From: Microbacterium imperiale
GTDB taxonomy: Bacteria > Actinomycetota > Actinomycetes > Actinomycetales > Microbacteriaceae
Direction of reading: 5' to 3'
DNA length: 64,000 nt
NCBI RefSeq assembly: GCF_017876655.1
Contig: NZ_JAGIOK010000001.1
Coordinates: 1,922,001 to 1,986,000, forward strand
The translations under genes and the position numbers were made by a program. The notes under the pieces were generated by a model. That model was not told the origin of the DNA. It saw nothing but the letters and a program-made list of their open reading frames with translations, and searched no databases. Below are positions 24,623-35,377 of this stretch, one piece after another (the first letter of the stretch is position 1; each line of letters starts with the position of its first letter).

Positions 24623-25560
24623 CGTCGGTCGCCGACGTTCCCGCCGCGGTGCAGACGGCCGTCCGGCCGCCTGCGCCGCGGCGCCGGCGCGCCCGGACCG
24701 GGCCGCTCGTCCTGTTGCTGCTCGGTCCGTCGGCCGTGCTCATCGTGCTGTTCATCGTGCTGCCGGCCGTCTACGGGATCTGGCTGAGTCTCACGAACAC
24801 GCAGCTGACGGGCTTCGCCGCGCGGGACCCGAAGTTCGTCGGTCTCGACAACTACACCTACCTTCTCGCGAGCACCGACTTCCTCAACTCGCTCGGGCAG
24901 ACGGGCACGTTCCTGTTCTGGTCGGCGATCGTCGGCCAGACCGTGCTCGGCATGGTCGCGGCGGTGCTGCTCAGCCGTCCGTGGATCCGCGGGAAGGGCT
25001 TCTTCGGTGCCGCCCTGCTGATGCCGATGGTCGTGCCCGAGGTCGTCGCCTCGCTGACCTGGGCGAGCGTGCTGGCCACGAGCACCGAGGGCACCCTGAA
25101 CCGCCTGACCGGACTGTTCGGCGCGGAGCCGACGGCCTGGCTGCAGAGCGCACCGATGCTCGCCATCATCCTCGTGAACATCTGGCGCGGTCTCGCGTTC
25201 GCCATGATCATGTTCCAGGCCGCGCTCGAGGACGTCCCGGCCGAACTGATCGAGGCGGCGCGCGTGGACGGTGCGAGCGCGATGCAGGTGTTCCGCCACG
25301 TCACGCTGCCGCTCATCCGCGGCCCCGTGTTCCTCTACCTGCTCCTGACGACCATCAGCACCGTCGGTGTGTTCGGGCTGGTCTACTTCCTGACCCGCGG
25401 TGGCCCCGGCGGGCAGACGCGCCTCGCCGCGATCTACATCTACGAGCGGGCTCTGCAGTTCTCGCAGATCGGCATCGGCAGCGCCGCGTCGATCATCCTG
25501 CTCATCATCGTGGTCGTGCTGGGCCTCACCTACGTCCGCCTGGCGAAGATCGAGGTATGA
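24619..25560 (+). CDS. ABC sugar transporter permease (MalF-like)
   Basis: A 313-residue inner membrane permease with six helices. The cytoplasmic EAA loop reads IEAARVDGASAMQVFRHVTLPLI near residues 211-233, where the shared ATPase docks. The N-terminus is a Pro/Arg-rich cytoplasmic stretch. The ATG overlaps the binding-protein stop by ATGA, and the next permease follows after one base. No ATPase gene is present in this operon; such importers usually use a shared MsiK-type ATPase encoded elsewhere. Confidence 0.94.
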   Translation: MTSVADVPAAVQTAVRPPAPRRRRARTGPLVLLLLGPSAVLIVLFIVLPAVYGIWLSLTNTQLTGFAARDPKFVGLDNYTYLLASTDFLNSLGQTGTFLFWSAIVGQTVLGMVAAVLLSRPWIRGKGFFGAALLMPMVVPEVVASLTWASVLATSTEGTLNRLTGLFGAEPTAWLQSAPMLAIILVNIWRGLAFAMIMFQAALEDVPAELIEAARVDGASAMQVFRHVTLPLIRGPVFLYLLLTTISTVGVFGLVYFLTRGGPGGQTRLAAIYIYERALQFSQIGIGSAASIILLIIVVVLGLTYVRLAKIEV

Positions 25561-25561
25561 C

Positions 25562-26449
25562 ATGACCGTCATCCAGAGCCGCCCCGCGGCATCCGTCCCG
25601 CCCGTCCTGGTCGCGCGCCGGCGCCGGCTGCACCCCGTCGACCTCGCGCAGCGCGTCATCGGCTACGTGCTGATCGTCCTGCTCGCCCTCTTCTGCCTCG
25701 TCCCGTTCGCCTGGGTCGTGTTCAGCTCGGTCGACGCGAACGCCGGGGCGACCGTGCAGCTGCCGACCTTCTCGTTCGAGAACTTCGTGCGCTTCTTCAC
25801 CGCACCCGGCACGCCGCTGCTGCTGATGAACAGCCTCATCATCGCCATCGCGTCCACCGCGCTCAACCTGGTGCTCGGAATCGCGGGCGGCTATGCGCTG
25901 TCGCGATTCTCGTTCCGAGGGCGACGCTTCTTCATGTTCAGCATCCTGCTGATCCGCGTCATCCCGGCACCGGCGACGATCGTCGCGCTGTACCTCATCA
26001 TGGTCAACCTCGGGCTCGCGAACACCCTGCACGGCCTGATCATCGTCCAGGCGGTGAGCGGCCTCCCGGTCACGCTCTGGCTGATGAAGGGCACGATCGA
26101 CGCCGTCCCCATCGAGCTCGAAGAGGCCGCGTGGACCGACGGCAACACGCGTCTGCAGGCGGCGCGCCGCATCGTGCTGCCTCTCATCGGCCCCGGCCTC
26201 GGCGCCGCGGCGATGCTGATGTTCATGGGGTCGTGGGGCGACTTCCTCACCCCGCTCGTGCTGCTGCAGAACCAGGACCTCTATCCGCTCGCCATCGGCC
26301 TGTTCCGGGCGTTCAGCGAACGCAACGTCGTCGACTGGGGCCTCCTCGCCGCCAGCGCGGTCGTCTACGTCCTGCCTCCGGCCGTGCTGTACATGCTCGT
26401 GCGCAAGAACCTGCTGAAGTCGAGCCTCGGTGGAGCGTTGAAGGGATGA
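25562..26449 (+). CDS. ABC sugar transporter permease (MalG-like)
   Basis: A 295-residue partner permease with six helices. The EAA motif reads [24 protein letters not shown] near residues 190-213, and it ends with the MalG-type tail [19 protein letters not shown]. The ATG at 25562 lies one base after the preceding stop. Its stop overlaps the oxidoreductase gene by ATGA, keeping uptake and metabolism genes coupled. Confidence 0.94.
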   Translation: MTVIQSRPAASVPPVLVARRRRLHPVDLAQRVIGYVLIVLLALFCLVPFAWVVFSSVDANAGATVQLPTFSFENFVRFFTAPGTPLLLMNSLIIAIASTALNLVLGIAGGYALSRFSFRGRRFFMFSILLIRVIPAPATIVALYLIMVNLGLANTLHGLIIVQAVSGLPVTLWLMKGTIDAVPIELEEAAWTDGNTRLQAARRIVLPLIGPGLGAAAMLMFMGSWGDFLTPLVLLQNQDLYPLAIGLFRAFSERNVVDWGLLAASAVVYVLPPAVLYMLVRKNLLKSSLGGALKG

Positions 26450-27591
26450 CCGGGATGTCAGATCGGGAACGGCTGCCGGTGGTGGTCGTCGGAGCCGGTG
26501 CGATGGGCGGCGAGTGGTTGCGGATGCTGGCGCGCTCGCCGCACGCCGAGACCGTCGGCGTCGTCGACCTCGACGTCGACCTGGCGCGGGCGACCGTCGC
26601 GAAGATCGGCCTCGATGTCGTCGTGGGATCGTCGCTCAGCGACGTCGCGAAAGCGTCGGGTGCGCGAGCGGTGGTCAACGTGACCGTGCCGCAGGCGCAC
26701 CGCGTGGTCAACGAAGAGGCGCTGCGCGCCGGGTACCCGGTGCTCTGCGAGAAGCCTCTGGCGCCGACGGTCGCCGAGGCGCTGCGACAGGTGGCGCTGG
26801 CCGACCTGACCGGGCAGCTCCTCATGGTGAGCCAGTCGCGGCGCTACTTCGACCACCTGGCCGCGTTCCGCGGCGTGGCCGGCGGCCTCGGTCCGCTCGG
26901 CGTCGTGCACGCGCAGTTCTTCCACGAGGACCACGAGCCGGGCTTCCGCGAGCAGATGGCTCATCCGCTGCTGGTGGACATGTCGGTGCACCATTTCGAC
27001 ATGCTCCGCTATCTCACCGACGACGAACCGGTCAGCGTCCGCTGCGACTCGTGGAACCCGTCATGGAGCTGGTTCGCCGGTCATGCCGCCGCCACCGCGA
27101 CGTTCGAACTGAGCTCCGGTGCCCGATTCGTCTACCAGGGCAGCCGGGCGACTCCGGGCCTGCAGACTTCGTGGAACGGCGACTGGCACATCTATGCCGA
27201 GCGCGGTGCGGCTCATTGGGACGGCGACGACGTCGTCGAGTCCGACGCCGCGGGCGCCTCCGTCGAGGTGACGTCGGCGAGCGAAGGCATCGAGGGCTCG
27301 CTCGAAGAATTCGTCGCGTCGCTCCGTGCCGGGGCCACGCCGCAGAACGAGGTGCGGACGAACGTGCTCACCCTCGCCATGGTCGAAGGAGCGATCCGCA
27401 GCAGCGACCGCGGCGGCGAGAAGGTCGTTCTCGCCGAGCTGCTGGAGGAGTCGCTGGTCCAGGCGATCGCCGACGAGCAGCGAGACGACGTCCGCGAGCT
27501 GCTGCGCTCGTGGTCCAGCGCCGCCGACGGCATCCGTACACCCGCCTGGGGATCGTCCCGGGCAGCGATCGCGTCAGGAGGCGCTCGATGA
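26446..27591 (+). CDS. Gfo/Idh/MocA-family oxidoreductase
   Basis: NAD(P)-dependent sugar dehydrogenase family protein, about 381 residues. The N-terminal Rossmann fold reads [13 protein letters not shown] (residues about 10-22) with an acidic end to strand two (GVVDLDVD), suggesting NAD preference. [13 protein letters not shown] carries the catalytic-side Lys of the EKP motif, and [18 protein letters not shown] holds the conserved Asp/His pair. ATG 26446 overlaps the permease stop; ATG 26455 is an alternative. It is paired with a ThuA-like gene, recalling ThuB/ThuA pairs that handle disaccharides through 3-keto intermediates. The substrate is unproved; an inositol or galactoside hydroxyl is possible. 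Confidence 0.88.
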   Translation: MTGMSDRERLPVVVVGAGAMGGEWLRMLARSPHAETVGVVDLDVDLARATVAKIGLDVVVGSSLSDVAKASGARAVVNVTVPQAHRVVNEEALRAGYPVLCEKPLAPTVAEALRQVALADLTGQLLMVSQSRRYFDHLAAFRGVAGGLGPLGVVHAQFFHEDHEPGFREQMAHPLLVDMSVHHFDMLRYLTDDEPVSVRCDSWNPSWSWFAGHAAATATFELSSGARFVYQGSRATPGLQTSWNGDWHIYAERGAAHWDGDDVVESDAAGASVEVTSASEGIEGSLEEFVASLRAGATPQNEVRTNVLTLAMVEGAIRSSDRGGEKVVLAELLEESLVQAIADEQRDDVRELLRSWSSAADGIRTPAWGSSRAAIASGGAR

Positions 27592-28424
27592 CCATGTCCG
27601 TCACACCGAAGAAGGCCATCCGCGTCGTCGTGTGGGGTGAGAACCGTCACGAGCAGATCAATGAGGTCGTGCGCGGGATCTACCCCGACGGAATGCACGC
27701 CACCATCGCGGGCGGCATCACCGAGCTGCTCGGAGACGACGTGACGGTGACCACCCGCGTGCTCGACGATCCCGAGCACGGCATGACCGAGGAACTGCTC
27801 GCCGAGACCGACGTGTTGCTGTGGTGGGGTCACACCGCTCACGAGGAGGTGACCGACGAGGTCGTCGACCGCATCCAGAAGCACGTGCTCGAGGGCATGG
27901 GCATCATCGTGCTGCACTCGGGTCACCACTCGAAGATCTTCCGTCGCCTCATGGGCACGACGTGCAGCCTGCGCTGGCGCAACGACGGCAGCGACCGCGA
28001 GCTCGTCTGGACGGTCTCGCCGCGGCATCCGATCGCCGAGGGCGTGCCGCAGCCGCTCATCATCCCCGGGCAGGAGATGTACGGCGAGCTCTTCGACATC
28101 CCGGATCCCGACGAGCTCATCTTCATCAGCAGCTTCACGGGCGGCGAGGTGTTCCGCAGCGGCATCACCTACCGCCGCGGCTACGGCAAGGTCTTCTACT
28201 TCAGCCCCGGTGACGAGGTCTATCCCGTCTACCACCACCCCGGTGTCCAGCGCGTGATCGCCAACGGTGTGAAGTGGGCCTACTCCGAGCGTGAGCGCGA
28301 GTCGTACCTCGTCACGCCGATGTACCTTCCCGGCGGGTTCGATCGGCCTGTGCTGGGCTCGCCCGACGGCCTCGTCGACTACTACACGCGCGAGCTCATC
28401 GAGCCGCGCGAGAACGCGGGATGA
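27588..28424 (+). CDS. ThuA-domain protein
   Basis: A 278-residue protein of the trehalose-utilisation ThuA family (class I glutamine amidotransferase-like fold). It has [11 protein letters not shown] at residues 13-23, [14 protein letters not shown] near 77, [14 protein letters not shown] near 105, and [20 protein letters not shown] near 200, all characteristic of the family. The catalytic triad of true amidotransferases is absent, as in other ThuA proteins. It overlaps both neighbours by ATGA. With the oxidoreductase upstream it probably processes an oxidised sugar intermediate before or after galactosidase action. The exact reaction is unknown. Confidence 0.88.
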   Translation: MTMSVTPKKAIRVVVWGENRHEQINEVVRGIYPDGMHATIAGGITELLGDDVTVTTRVLDDPEHGMTEELLAETDVLLWWGHTAHEEVTDEVVDRIQKHVLEGMGIIVLHSGHHSKIFRRLMGTTCSLRWRNDGSDRELVWTVSPRHPIAEGVPQPLIIPGQEMYGELFDIPDPDELIFISSFTGGEVFRSGITYRRGYGKVFYFSPGDEVYPVYHHPGVQRVIANGVKWAYSERERESYLVTPMYLPGGFDRPVLGSPDGLVDYYTRELIEPRENAG

Positions 28425-30673
28425 CGCGGGAGCGAGACCGCAGCGGTCGGGGCTGGCGCGACGACGGCAGTGCGCCGGCGGTCCCGGTGCCGACCGACGC
28501 CTATCTGCATCTCGCTTCGGGCGGCGTCAGCGTCGTCATCGATGCGACGCAGGGGCGGCTTCCCGCGATCGTCCACTGGGGGGTGGGCCTGGGGACCCTG
28601 AGCGAGGCGGAGGTCGAGGCGTTGGCCCTCGCGGCGGTCGAGCCGGCGTCCGGCAACGTCGTCGACGAGCCCGTGCGCGTCGCGATCCTCCCCGAGCATC
28701 ACGCCGGCTGGGAGGGCAAGCCCGGCGTCGTCGGACATCGAGACGGCGCCGACTGGTCACCGAAGTTCGTCACGGATGCCGTCACCGTCGGCGGCGTCTC
28801 GGCGGACGCTGTTCGCACCGACGGGCGACTCGTCGAGACGGGCGCCGCCCTCGTCAGCATCGACGCGACCGACGAGATCGCCGGACTGCGTGTCCTCCTC
28901 GAGATCGAGCTTCTCGCCAGCGGACTCCTGCGCGCTCGTGCGACGCTCCGCAACCCCGGGGACGGCGTCTACAGCGTCGGGGACGTCACGCTCGCCCTGC
29001 CGATCCCGGTGCGGGCACGCGAGATCCTCGACTTCAGCGGGCGGTGGAGCCGCGAGCGCGTCCCGCAGCGCCGCGATCTCGTGGTGGGCATCCACGAGCG
29101 CGAGGGGCGCAAGGGCCGAACGGGTCCCGACGCGGCCACCGTGCTGAGCGTCGGCACGCCGGGGTTCGGCTTCCGGTCGGGCGAGGTATGGGGTGTCCAC
29201 GTCGGCTTCAGCGGCAACCACCGCCACTACGCCGAGCAGTTGTCGGCCGGTGCCCAGGTCATCGGCGGCGGCGAGCTGCTGCTGCCCGGCGAGGTGCGGC
29301 TCGGCGAGAACGAGACCTACCGTTCGCCGTGGCTCTACGGGGCGTACGGCGACGGTCTCGACGGTCAGGCGCACCGCTTCCACCGGTTCCTGCGCAGCCG
29401 TGAGACGCATCCCGCCTCGCCCCGGCCTGTCACGCTCAACGTGTGGGAGGCGGTGTACTTCGACCACGACGCCGACCGCCTCATCGACCTCGCCGAGCGC
29501 GCTGCGGCGCTGGGCGTCGAACGCTACGTGCTCGACGACGGCTGGTTCTCGGGTCGCCGCGACGATCACCGGGGCCTCGGGGACTGGACCGTCGACCTGG
29601 GCATCTGGCCGGGCGGGTTGCACCGACTCGTCGACCGAGTGACGTCGCTCGGGATGCAGTTCGGTCTGTGGTTCGAACCCGAGATGGTCAATGAAGACAG
29701 CGAGCTCGCGCGCCGGCATCCGGAATGGATCATGCAGACGGGGGATCGGATGCCGGTCCGCGGGCGCGACCAGCAGGTGCTCAACCTCGGCATCCCCGAG
29801 GCCTATAAGTACGTGCTCGATGCGATGACCGCGATCCTCACCGAGTACGACATCGCCTACATCAAGTGGGATCACAATCGCGACCTCATCGACGCGGGCA
29901 CCGCGCCGCGCGGTGAGGCGGGCGTTCACGCGCAGACCCTCGCCGCGTACCGGCTCATGGACGAGCTCAAGCGTCGCTTCCCCGGCCTTGAGATCGAGTC
30001 GTGCTCGTCGGGTGGCGCCCGGGTCGACCTCGGTGTCATCGAGCGCACGGACCGCGTGTGGGTCAGCGACTGCATCGACCCGCTGGAGCGTCAGCAGATG
30101 ATGCGGTGGACGATGCAGCTCATGCCGGCCGAGCTGCTGGGCTCGCACATCGGGTCGGGCGTGAACCACACCACCGGACGTGCGCACGCCCTGTCGTTCC
30201 GCGCGGCAACCGCCCTGTTCGGGCACTTCGGCATCGAGTGGGACCTCGCGAGAGCCACCGCGGCGGAGAACGCCGACCTCGTCGAGTGGATCCGGTTCTA
30301 CAAGGAGCACCGTGATCTGCTGCACCGGGGCGACCTGTTCCGCGCCGACGAAATTGATCCCGCCTTCCAGGTCTACGGCGCGATCGCCACGGATCGGTCG
30401 GCCGCGCTGATCTTCGTCGCCTTCCTCACCCGTTCGGCGGTGTCGCCGCGGGGCCGGTTCACGGTGCCGGGCCTCGACCCGGACAAGCGGTACCGGATCG
30501 CTCCCGTGACGGTCGGCACTCCCGACGCCGGGCGCGCCGACCCGCCCTGGTACGCCGACGGCGCGGGTGTGGTCATGAGCGGCCGAGCCCTCGCGACGTC
30601 GGGCCTGCACCTGCCCGGTTCGTTCCCCGAGCGGGTCGTGCTGCTGCGGGTCACCGAGCAGATGCTGCCCTGA
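28421..30673 (+). CDS. Alpha-galactosidase, GH36
   Basis: A 750-residue retaining alpha-galactosidase for melibiose, raffinose-family sugars or galactinol. There is no signal peptide, so it acts on imported substrate. An N-terminal beta-domain is followed by the TIM barrel from about residue 330, with [12 protein letters not shown] and [14 protein letters not shown]. Nucleophile Asp484 lies in YIKWDHNRD; acid/base Asp550 lies in [25 protein letters not shown] and [12 protein letters not shown] are family signatures. The length and residue positions agree with bacterial AgaA-type enzymes. Last gene of the ABC operon; overlaps thuA by ATGA. Confidence 0.95.
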   Translation: MTRERDRSGRGWRDDGSAPAVPVPTDAYLHLASGGVSVVIDATQGRLPAIVHWGVGLGTLSEAEVEALALAAVEPASGNVVDEPVRVAILPEHHAGWEGKPGVVGHRDGADWSPKFVTDAVTVGGVSADAVRTDGRLVETGAALVSIDATDEIAGLRVLLEIELLASGLLRARATLRNPGDGVYSVGDVTLALPIPVRAREILDFSGRWSRERVPQRRDLVVGIHEREGRKGRTGPDAATVLSVGTPGFGFRSGEVWGVHVGFSGNHRHYAEQLSAGAQVIGGGELLLPGEVRLGENETYRSPWLYGAYGDGLDGQAHRFHRFLRSRETHPASPRPVTLNVWEAVYFDHDADRLIDLAERAAALGVERYVLDDGWFSGRRDDHRGLGDWTVDLGIWPGGLHRLVDRVTSLGMQFGLWFEPEMVNEDSELARRHPEWIMQTGDRMPVRGRDQQVLNLGIPEAYKYVLDAMTAILTEYDIAYIKWDHNRDLIDAGTAPRGEAGVHAQTLAAYRLMDELKRRFPGLEIESCSSGGARVDLGVIERTDRVWVSDCIDPLERQQMMRWTMQLMPAELLGSHIGSGVNHTTGRAHALSFRAATALFGHFGIEWDLARATAAENADLVEWIRFYKEHRDLLHRGDLFRADEIDPAFQVYGAIATDRSAALIFVAFLTRSAVSPRGRFTVPGLDPDKRYRIAPVTVGTPDAGRADPPWYADGAGVVMSGRALATSGLHLPGSFPERVVLLRVTEQMLP

Positions 30674-30688
30674 TCGGCGGGGGTGGAA

Positions 30689-30702
30689 GCCGCGGGGGCG
30701 GC
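30689..30702. terminator. possible terminator between GH36 gene and argG
   Basis: GCCGC and GCGGC arms with a GGGG loop in the 42-base gap between two convergent genes. Short, but well placed for bidirectional termination. Confidence 0.4.
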
Positions 30703-30715
30703 AGCAGCCCTCGGG

Positions 30716-32873
<2,158 letters not shown>

Positions 32874-32879
32874 GCCATG

Positions 32880-32885
32880 AGCCTA
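32880..32885 (-). promoter_or_regulatory. -10 box of cyclophilin gene (leaderless)
   Basis: TAGGCT on the minus strand ends six bases before the ATG at 32873; no ribosome binding site is present. Confidence 0.5.
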
Positions 32886-32977
32886 AACGGCTGCAGCGAC
32901 GCTCCCTGTGAGCGACGCCGCCGAGGTGGCACGATCGGATCGTGACGCCTGGTCGCGGGCGCGGGAAGGGGGCGGGA

Positions 32978-33424
32978 ATGGCCGAGAAGACGAGTCGCGG
33001 TGCGGGGTTCTCCGACGAGGAGAAGGCCGCGATGAAGCAGCGCGCCGACGAGCTGCGCGCGACGAAGGGGCTGAAGGGTGCGGCGAAGCTCGCGAAGGAG
33101 CTCGAAGCCTGCATCACGACGATCGACGAGCTCGACGGCATCGACGGCGAGGTCGCCCGGATGACGCACCGCATCGTCTCGGAAGAGGCGCCCGATCTCG
33201 CGCCGAAGACCTTCTACGGGTTTCCGGCCTATGCGCGAGACGGCAAGGTCGTCATCTTCGTGCAGCCGAAGTCGAAGTTCGACACCCGCTACCCGACGCT
33301 CAATTTCGACGAGACGGCGACCCTCGACGAGGGCGCGATGTGGCCGACGTCGTTCGCGATCGTCGAGGTCACCCCTGAGGTCGAGGCCCGGGTGCGCGAG
33401 CTCGTGCGCGGCGCCGTGGACTGA
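32978..33424 (+). CDS. DUF1801 (iron-chaperone-like) protein
   Basis: A 148-residue cytoplasmic protein of the DUF1801/YdhG-like family, some members of which are called iron chaperones. A basic helical N-terminus with repeated Lys/Arg/Glu is followed by the compact domain PKTFYGFPAYARDGKVVIFV near residue 75 and LDEGAMWPTSFAIVEV near 115. ATG 32978 follows a G-rich GGAAGGGGG and matches the usual start of relatives. GTG 32942 is an alternative that would add a low-complexity 12-residue leader and has a -10-like CACGAT six bases upstream. Function is unproved. Divergent from the cyclophilin gene. Confidence 0.78.
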   Translation: MAEKTSRGAGFSDEEKAAMKQRADELRATKGLKGAAKLAKELEACITTIDELDGIDGEVARMTHRIVSEEAPDLAPKTFYGFPAYARDGKVVIFVQPKSKFDTRYPTLNFDETATLDEGAMWPTSFAIVEVTPEVEARVRELVRGAVD

Positions 33425-33433
33425 GTCGCCAGG

Positions 33434-34114
33434 TCAGGCGAGCAGGCTCTCGGCCCGCACCGTGAGGGCGATCGCGACGAGCGTCGAGAGCAGGCCGGCC
33501 GCGAGCAGCAGCCCGGGGTGGGCGAGGCCGATCACGATCTGCCGGGTGCGCGGCGCCTCCGCGAGGAAGGTCTCCGGGATGCGGTGACGCGTCGGCACCG
33601 CCGCCCAGCCGCGCAGCCGGGCGAGATAACCGGCGTACCGGACGATCAGCACGCAGTAGAGCAGCACCGTCACCGGCGGCACGATCATCGCGAAGATCCG
33701 GCCGGCGAGCACCCACGCGGTCTCGATGTCGGTCCCGCTCTCGTCGGTGAGCTGTACCGCGATGGCGCCGCCGATGACGACCGATCCGAGCCAGAAGATG
33801 AACGCGCTGAACAGGGCGAGGAAGCGCGCGAAGAAGTGCGTCAGGATCGACGGCTCGTACTCGAGGTGCGATCGCGGCGTCTGCGACAGCACCGCGAACG
33901 TCGCCACGAGCGGAGGCAGGGCCGCCGTGAGCGCGAGCAGCGACCGCAGCCAGCCGGGGCCGCCCGCGAGGTCGCAGACGACGAGTAGCGCGACGATCGT
34001 CCCCATCCACACCAACCCGAGCGCGGTCGGATGCGTCGTGAGGAGATGGGGATGGTGCGGCTCGAGTCGCGCGCCCGCGCCCTCGACGAAACGTCGGCCC
34101 CGATCGTTGGTCAT
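33434..34114 (-). CDS. Membrane protein of unknown function
   Basis: 226 residues with about six predicted helices (GLVWMGTIVALLVVCDLA, LLALTAALPPLVATFAVL, FFARFLALFSAFIFWLGSVV, IFAMIVPPVTVLLYCVLIV and a C-terminal pair). I recognise no family. ATG 34114 is chosen because TACGCT (34127-34122) ends seven bases upstream and no ribosome binding site is seen; ATG 34132 would overlap that box. It converges tightly on the DUF1801 gene (nine-base gap) and is divergent from the small membrane protein gene at 34184. Confidence 0.7.
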   Translation of the reverse strand: MTNDRGRRFVEGAGARLEPHHPHLLTTHPTALGLVWMGTIVALLVVCDLAGGPGWLRSLLALTAALPPLVATFAVLSQTPRSHLEYEPSILTHFFARFLALFSAFIFWLGSVVIGGAIAVQLTDESGTDIETAWVLAGRIFAMIVPPVTVLLYCVLIVRYAGYLARLRGWAAVPTRHRIPETFLAEAPRTRQIVIGLAHPGLLLAAGLLSTLVAIALTVRAESLLA

Positions 34115-34183
34115 CGAGGCCAGCGTAGGCATGTTCGGCCGAGCGCGATACTGAAGCATCCGGGGAATGGAACGGGGGAGCGG

Positions 34184-34495
34184 ATGTCGAAAGCCCAGGC
34201 GGGGCTCGCCATATCGGTCGCGACCATGGCGGCGATCGTCGCGCTGATTCTGGTCGCCGCGATGCGCTATTCGGTGGCGCCCGTCGACCCGGCGCTCCCG
34301 ACTCCGGACTACGCGCTGCAAGCAGCAATCGCATACGTGGGCGCCGGCGCTGTCGGCGTGGCGGGAGTCTTCGCGGGTCGTGCGGCATGGCGCGAGCCTC
34401 AGCGACGAGCCCGCGTGACGTTCGTCGGCATCGTGGGGGTCGTCGCGCTGTGTGCCGCGGCGGTGGTCGCGGCGCTTGTCGTTCCCGCCCCGTAG
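34184..34495 (+). CDS. Small membrane protein of unknown function
   Basis: 103 residues with three hydrophobic helices: SVATMAAIVALILVAAM near residue 20, AAIAYVGAGAVGVAGVFAG near 55 and VGVVALCAAAVVAALVV near 90. A short basic segment (REPQRRARV) lies between the second and third. GGGGGAG precedes the ATG closely. I recognise no family and propose no function. It could share a regulatory region with the divergent membrane protein. Confidence 0.6.
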   Translation: MSKAQAGLAISVATMAAIVALILVAAMRYSVAPVDPALPTPDYALQAAIAYVGAGAVGVAGVFAGRAAWREPQRRARVTFVGIVGVVALCAAAVVAALVVPAP

Positions 34496-34534
34496 GTCGG
34501 CGCCGTCGACAGAGCGGGCGCGACGTCGGGGGAG

Positions 34535-34540
34535 TACCCT
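34535..34540 (+). promoter_or_regulatory. -10 box before structured leader
   Basis: TACCCT ends six bases before GTG 34547, the same geometry as other leaderless starts here. No good -35 is visible. Confidence 0.4.
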
Positions 34541-34546
34541 GGGCGG

Positions 34547-34651
34547 GTGAGTACCGTCCGTCTGCCGATGCCCTCCGGGCGTGAGGGGGTCTCCGGCGCG
34601 CACAGCGCCGGTGGCACAGGCGCGGCATCCTTCGTCCTTCTCGCCGGTTGA
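34547..34651 (+). CDS. Possible leaderless 34-residue upstream peptide
   Basis: A short frame of 34 codons from GTG to TGA, beginning MSTVRLPMPSG and ending SFVLLAG. A TACCCT -10 box sits six bases before the GTG. It overlaps the first hairpin of the leader upstream of the FBP gene. It may be a translated leader peptide that controls folding downstream, or a chance frame; no homologue is recognised. Confidence 0.3.
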   Translation: MSTVRLPMPSGREGVSGAHSAGGTGAASFVLLAG

Positions 34652-34725
34652 TCCGGCGCGCGCCACGTCGACCCGTGTCCGTGGCGCGCCTCTCCCGGTC
34701 CCGGGCGGTGTCGACCGTCCCGGGA
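34593..34725 (+). ncRNA. Structured leader upstream of FBP-domain gene
   Basis: Four stems in 133 bases: CCGGCGC/GCGCCGG (34593-34611), GCCGG/CCGGC (34643-34657), GCGCGCCACG/CGTGGCGCGC (34658-34689) and TCCCGGG/CCCGGGA with inner CGG/CCG pairs (34699-34725). The 313-base gap has no other convincing gene. I do not recognise a known riboswitch. It could be a cis-regulatory RNA for the ribosome-associated FBP protein encoded 83 bases further on. Confidence 0.4.
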
Positions 34726-34808
34726 TGATCCGCTCGCGCTGCTCGCCGTGCGGCTTCGACGCCGCGCGCCGATGCGGTGCGCGCACGCGTACTCAGACAG
34801 GACTCCCC

Positions 34809-35300
34809 ATGTTCGCTCTCACCGAGAAGACCATCCGCTCGTCGTTCATCAACGTCTCGCTCCGCGAGCGCAATTCGCTCGTCGTTCCCGGCGACCTCGC
34901 CGAGGTCGACTGGCGTGCGCGCGACTACTACGGCTGGCGCGATCCCAAGACGCCCCTGCTCGGGTTCGTCGTCGCCGAACTCGACGGCGAGGCCGTCGGA
35001 CTGCAGCTGCGCCAGGCGGAGCAGCCGACTCGCTCGCGACCGCAGTGCTCCTGGTGCTGTGACGTGACTCTGCCCAACGATGTCGTGCTCTTCTCCGCGC
35101 GGCGGGCGGGCAAAGCGGGCCGGGCGGGCAACACCGTGGGCACCCTGCTGTGCGCGGGCTTCGAGTGCTCGCGCAACGTGCGCCGGCTCGACCCGCCGCC
35201 CTACCTCGGCTTCGATGCGGCCGCGGCGCGCGACCGGCGCATCGACGCCCTGCGCACCCACGTCGACGGGTTCTTCCGCGACTTGCGCGACGGCGTCTGA
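34809..35300 (+). CDS. FBP-domain (FusB-like zinc finger) protein
   Basis: A 163-residue protein with the C-terminal treble-clef FBP zinc-finger seen in elongation-factor-G-binding proteins related to FusB. PQCSWCCDVT near residue 80 and CAGFECSRN near 117 supply the presumed Cys ligands. LRERNSLVVPGDL and DWRARDYYGWRDPKTP near residues 20-55 are typical of the actinobacterial members. It probably binds EF-G or ribosomes; the fusidic acid link is from the family and not shown here. AGGA lies six bases before the ATG. It stands alone behind a long structured leader and is followed by a strong terminator. Confidence 0.85.
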   Translation: MFALTEKTIRSSFINVSLRERNSLVVPGDLAEVDWRARDYYGWRDPKTPLLGFVVAELDGEAVGLQLRQAEQPTRSRPQCSWCCDVTLPNDVVLFSARRAGKAGRAGNTVGTLLCAGFECSRNVRRLDPPPYLGFDAAAARDRRIDALRTHVDGFFRDLRDGV

Positions 35301-35308
35301 CAGCTGAA

Positions 35309-35348
35309 CGGGCGGCACCGCTCCTCACGTTCGAGGGGGTGCCGCCCG
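35309..35348. terminator. Bidirectional terminator between FBP and AGCS genes
   Basis: CGGGCGGCACC (35309-35319) and GGTGCCGCCCG (35338-35348) form a perfect 11-pair stem with an 18-base loop between two convergent genes. Confidence 0.8.
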
Positions 35349-35377
35349 ATCGGTCGTCACGGCCGCGGTGTCGGCGA

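Noticed and set aside
32942..32977. GTG 32942 as the start of the DUF1801 gene
   Set aside because: A -10-like CACGAT fits the leaderless spacing, but the added 12 residues are low-complexity and relatives start at the Met encoded at 32978.
34496..34808. Known riboswitch (TPP, yybP-ykoY, SAM types) before the FBP gene
   Set aside because: I compared the conserved cores from memory and found no match; left as an unknown structured leader.
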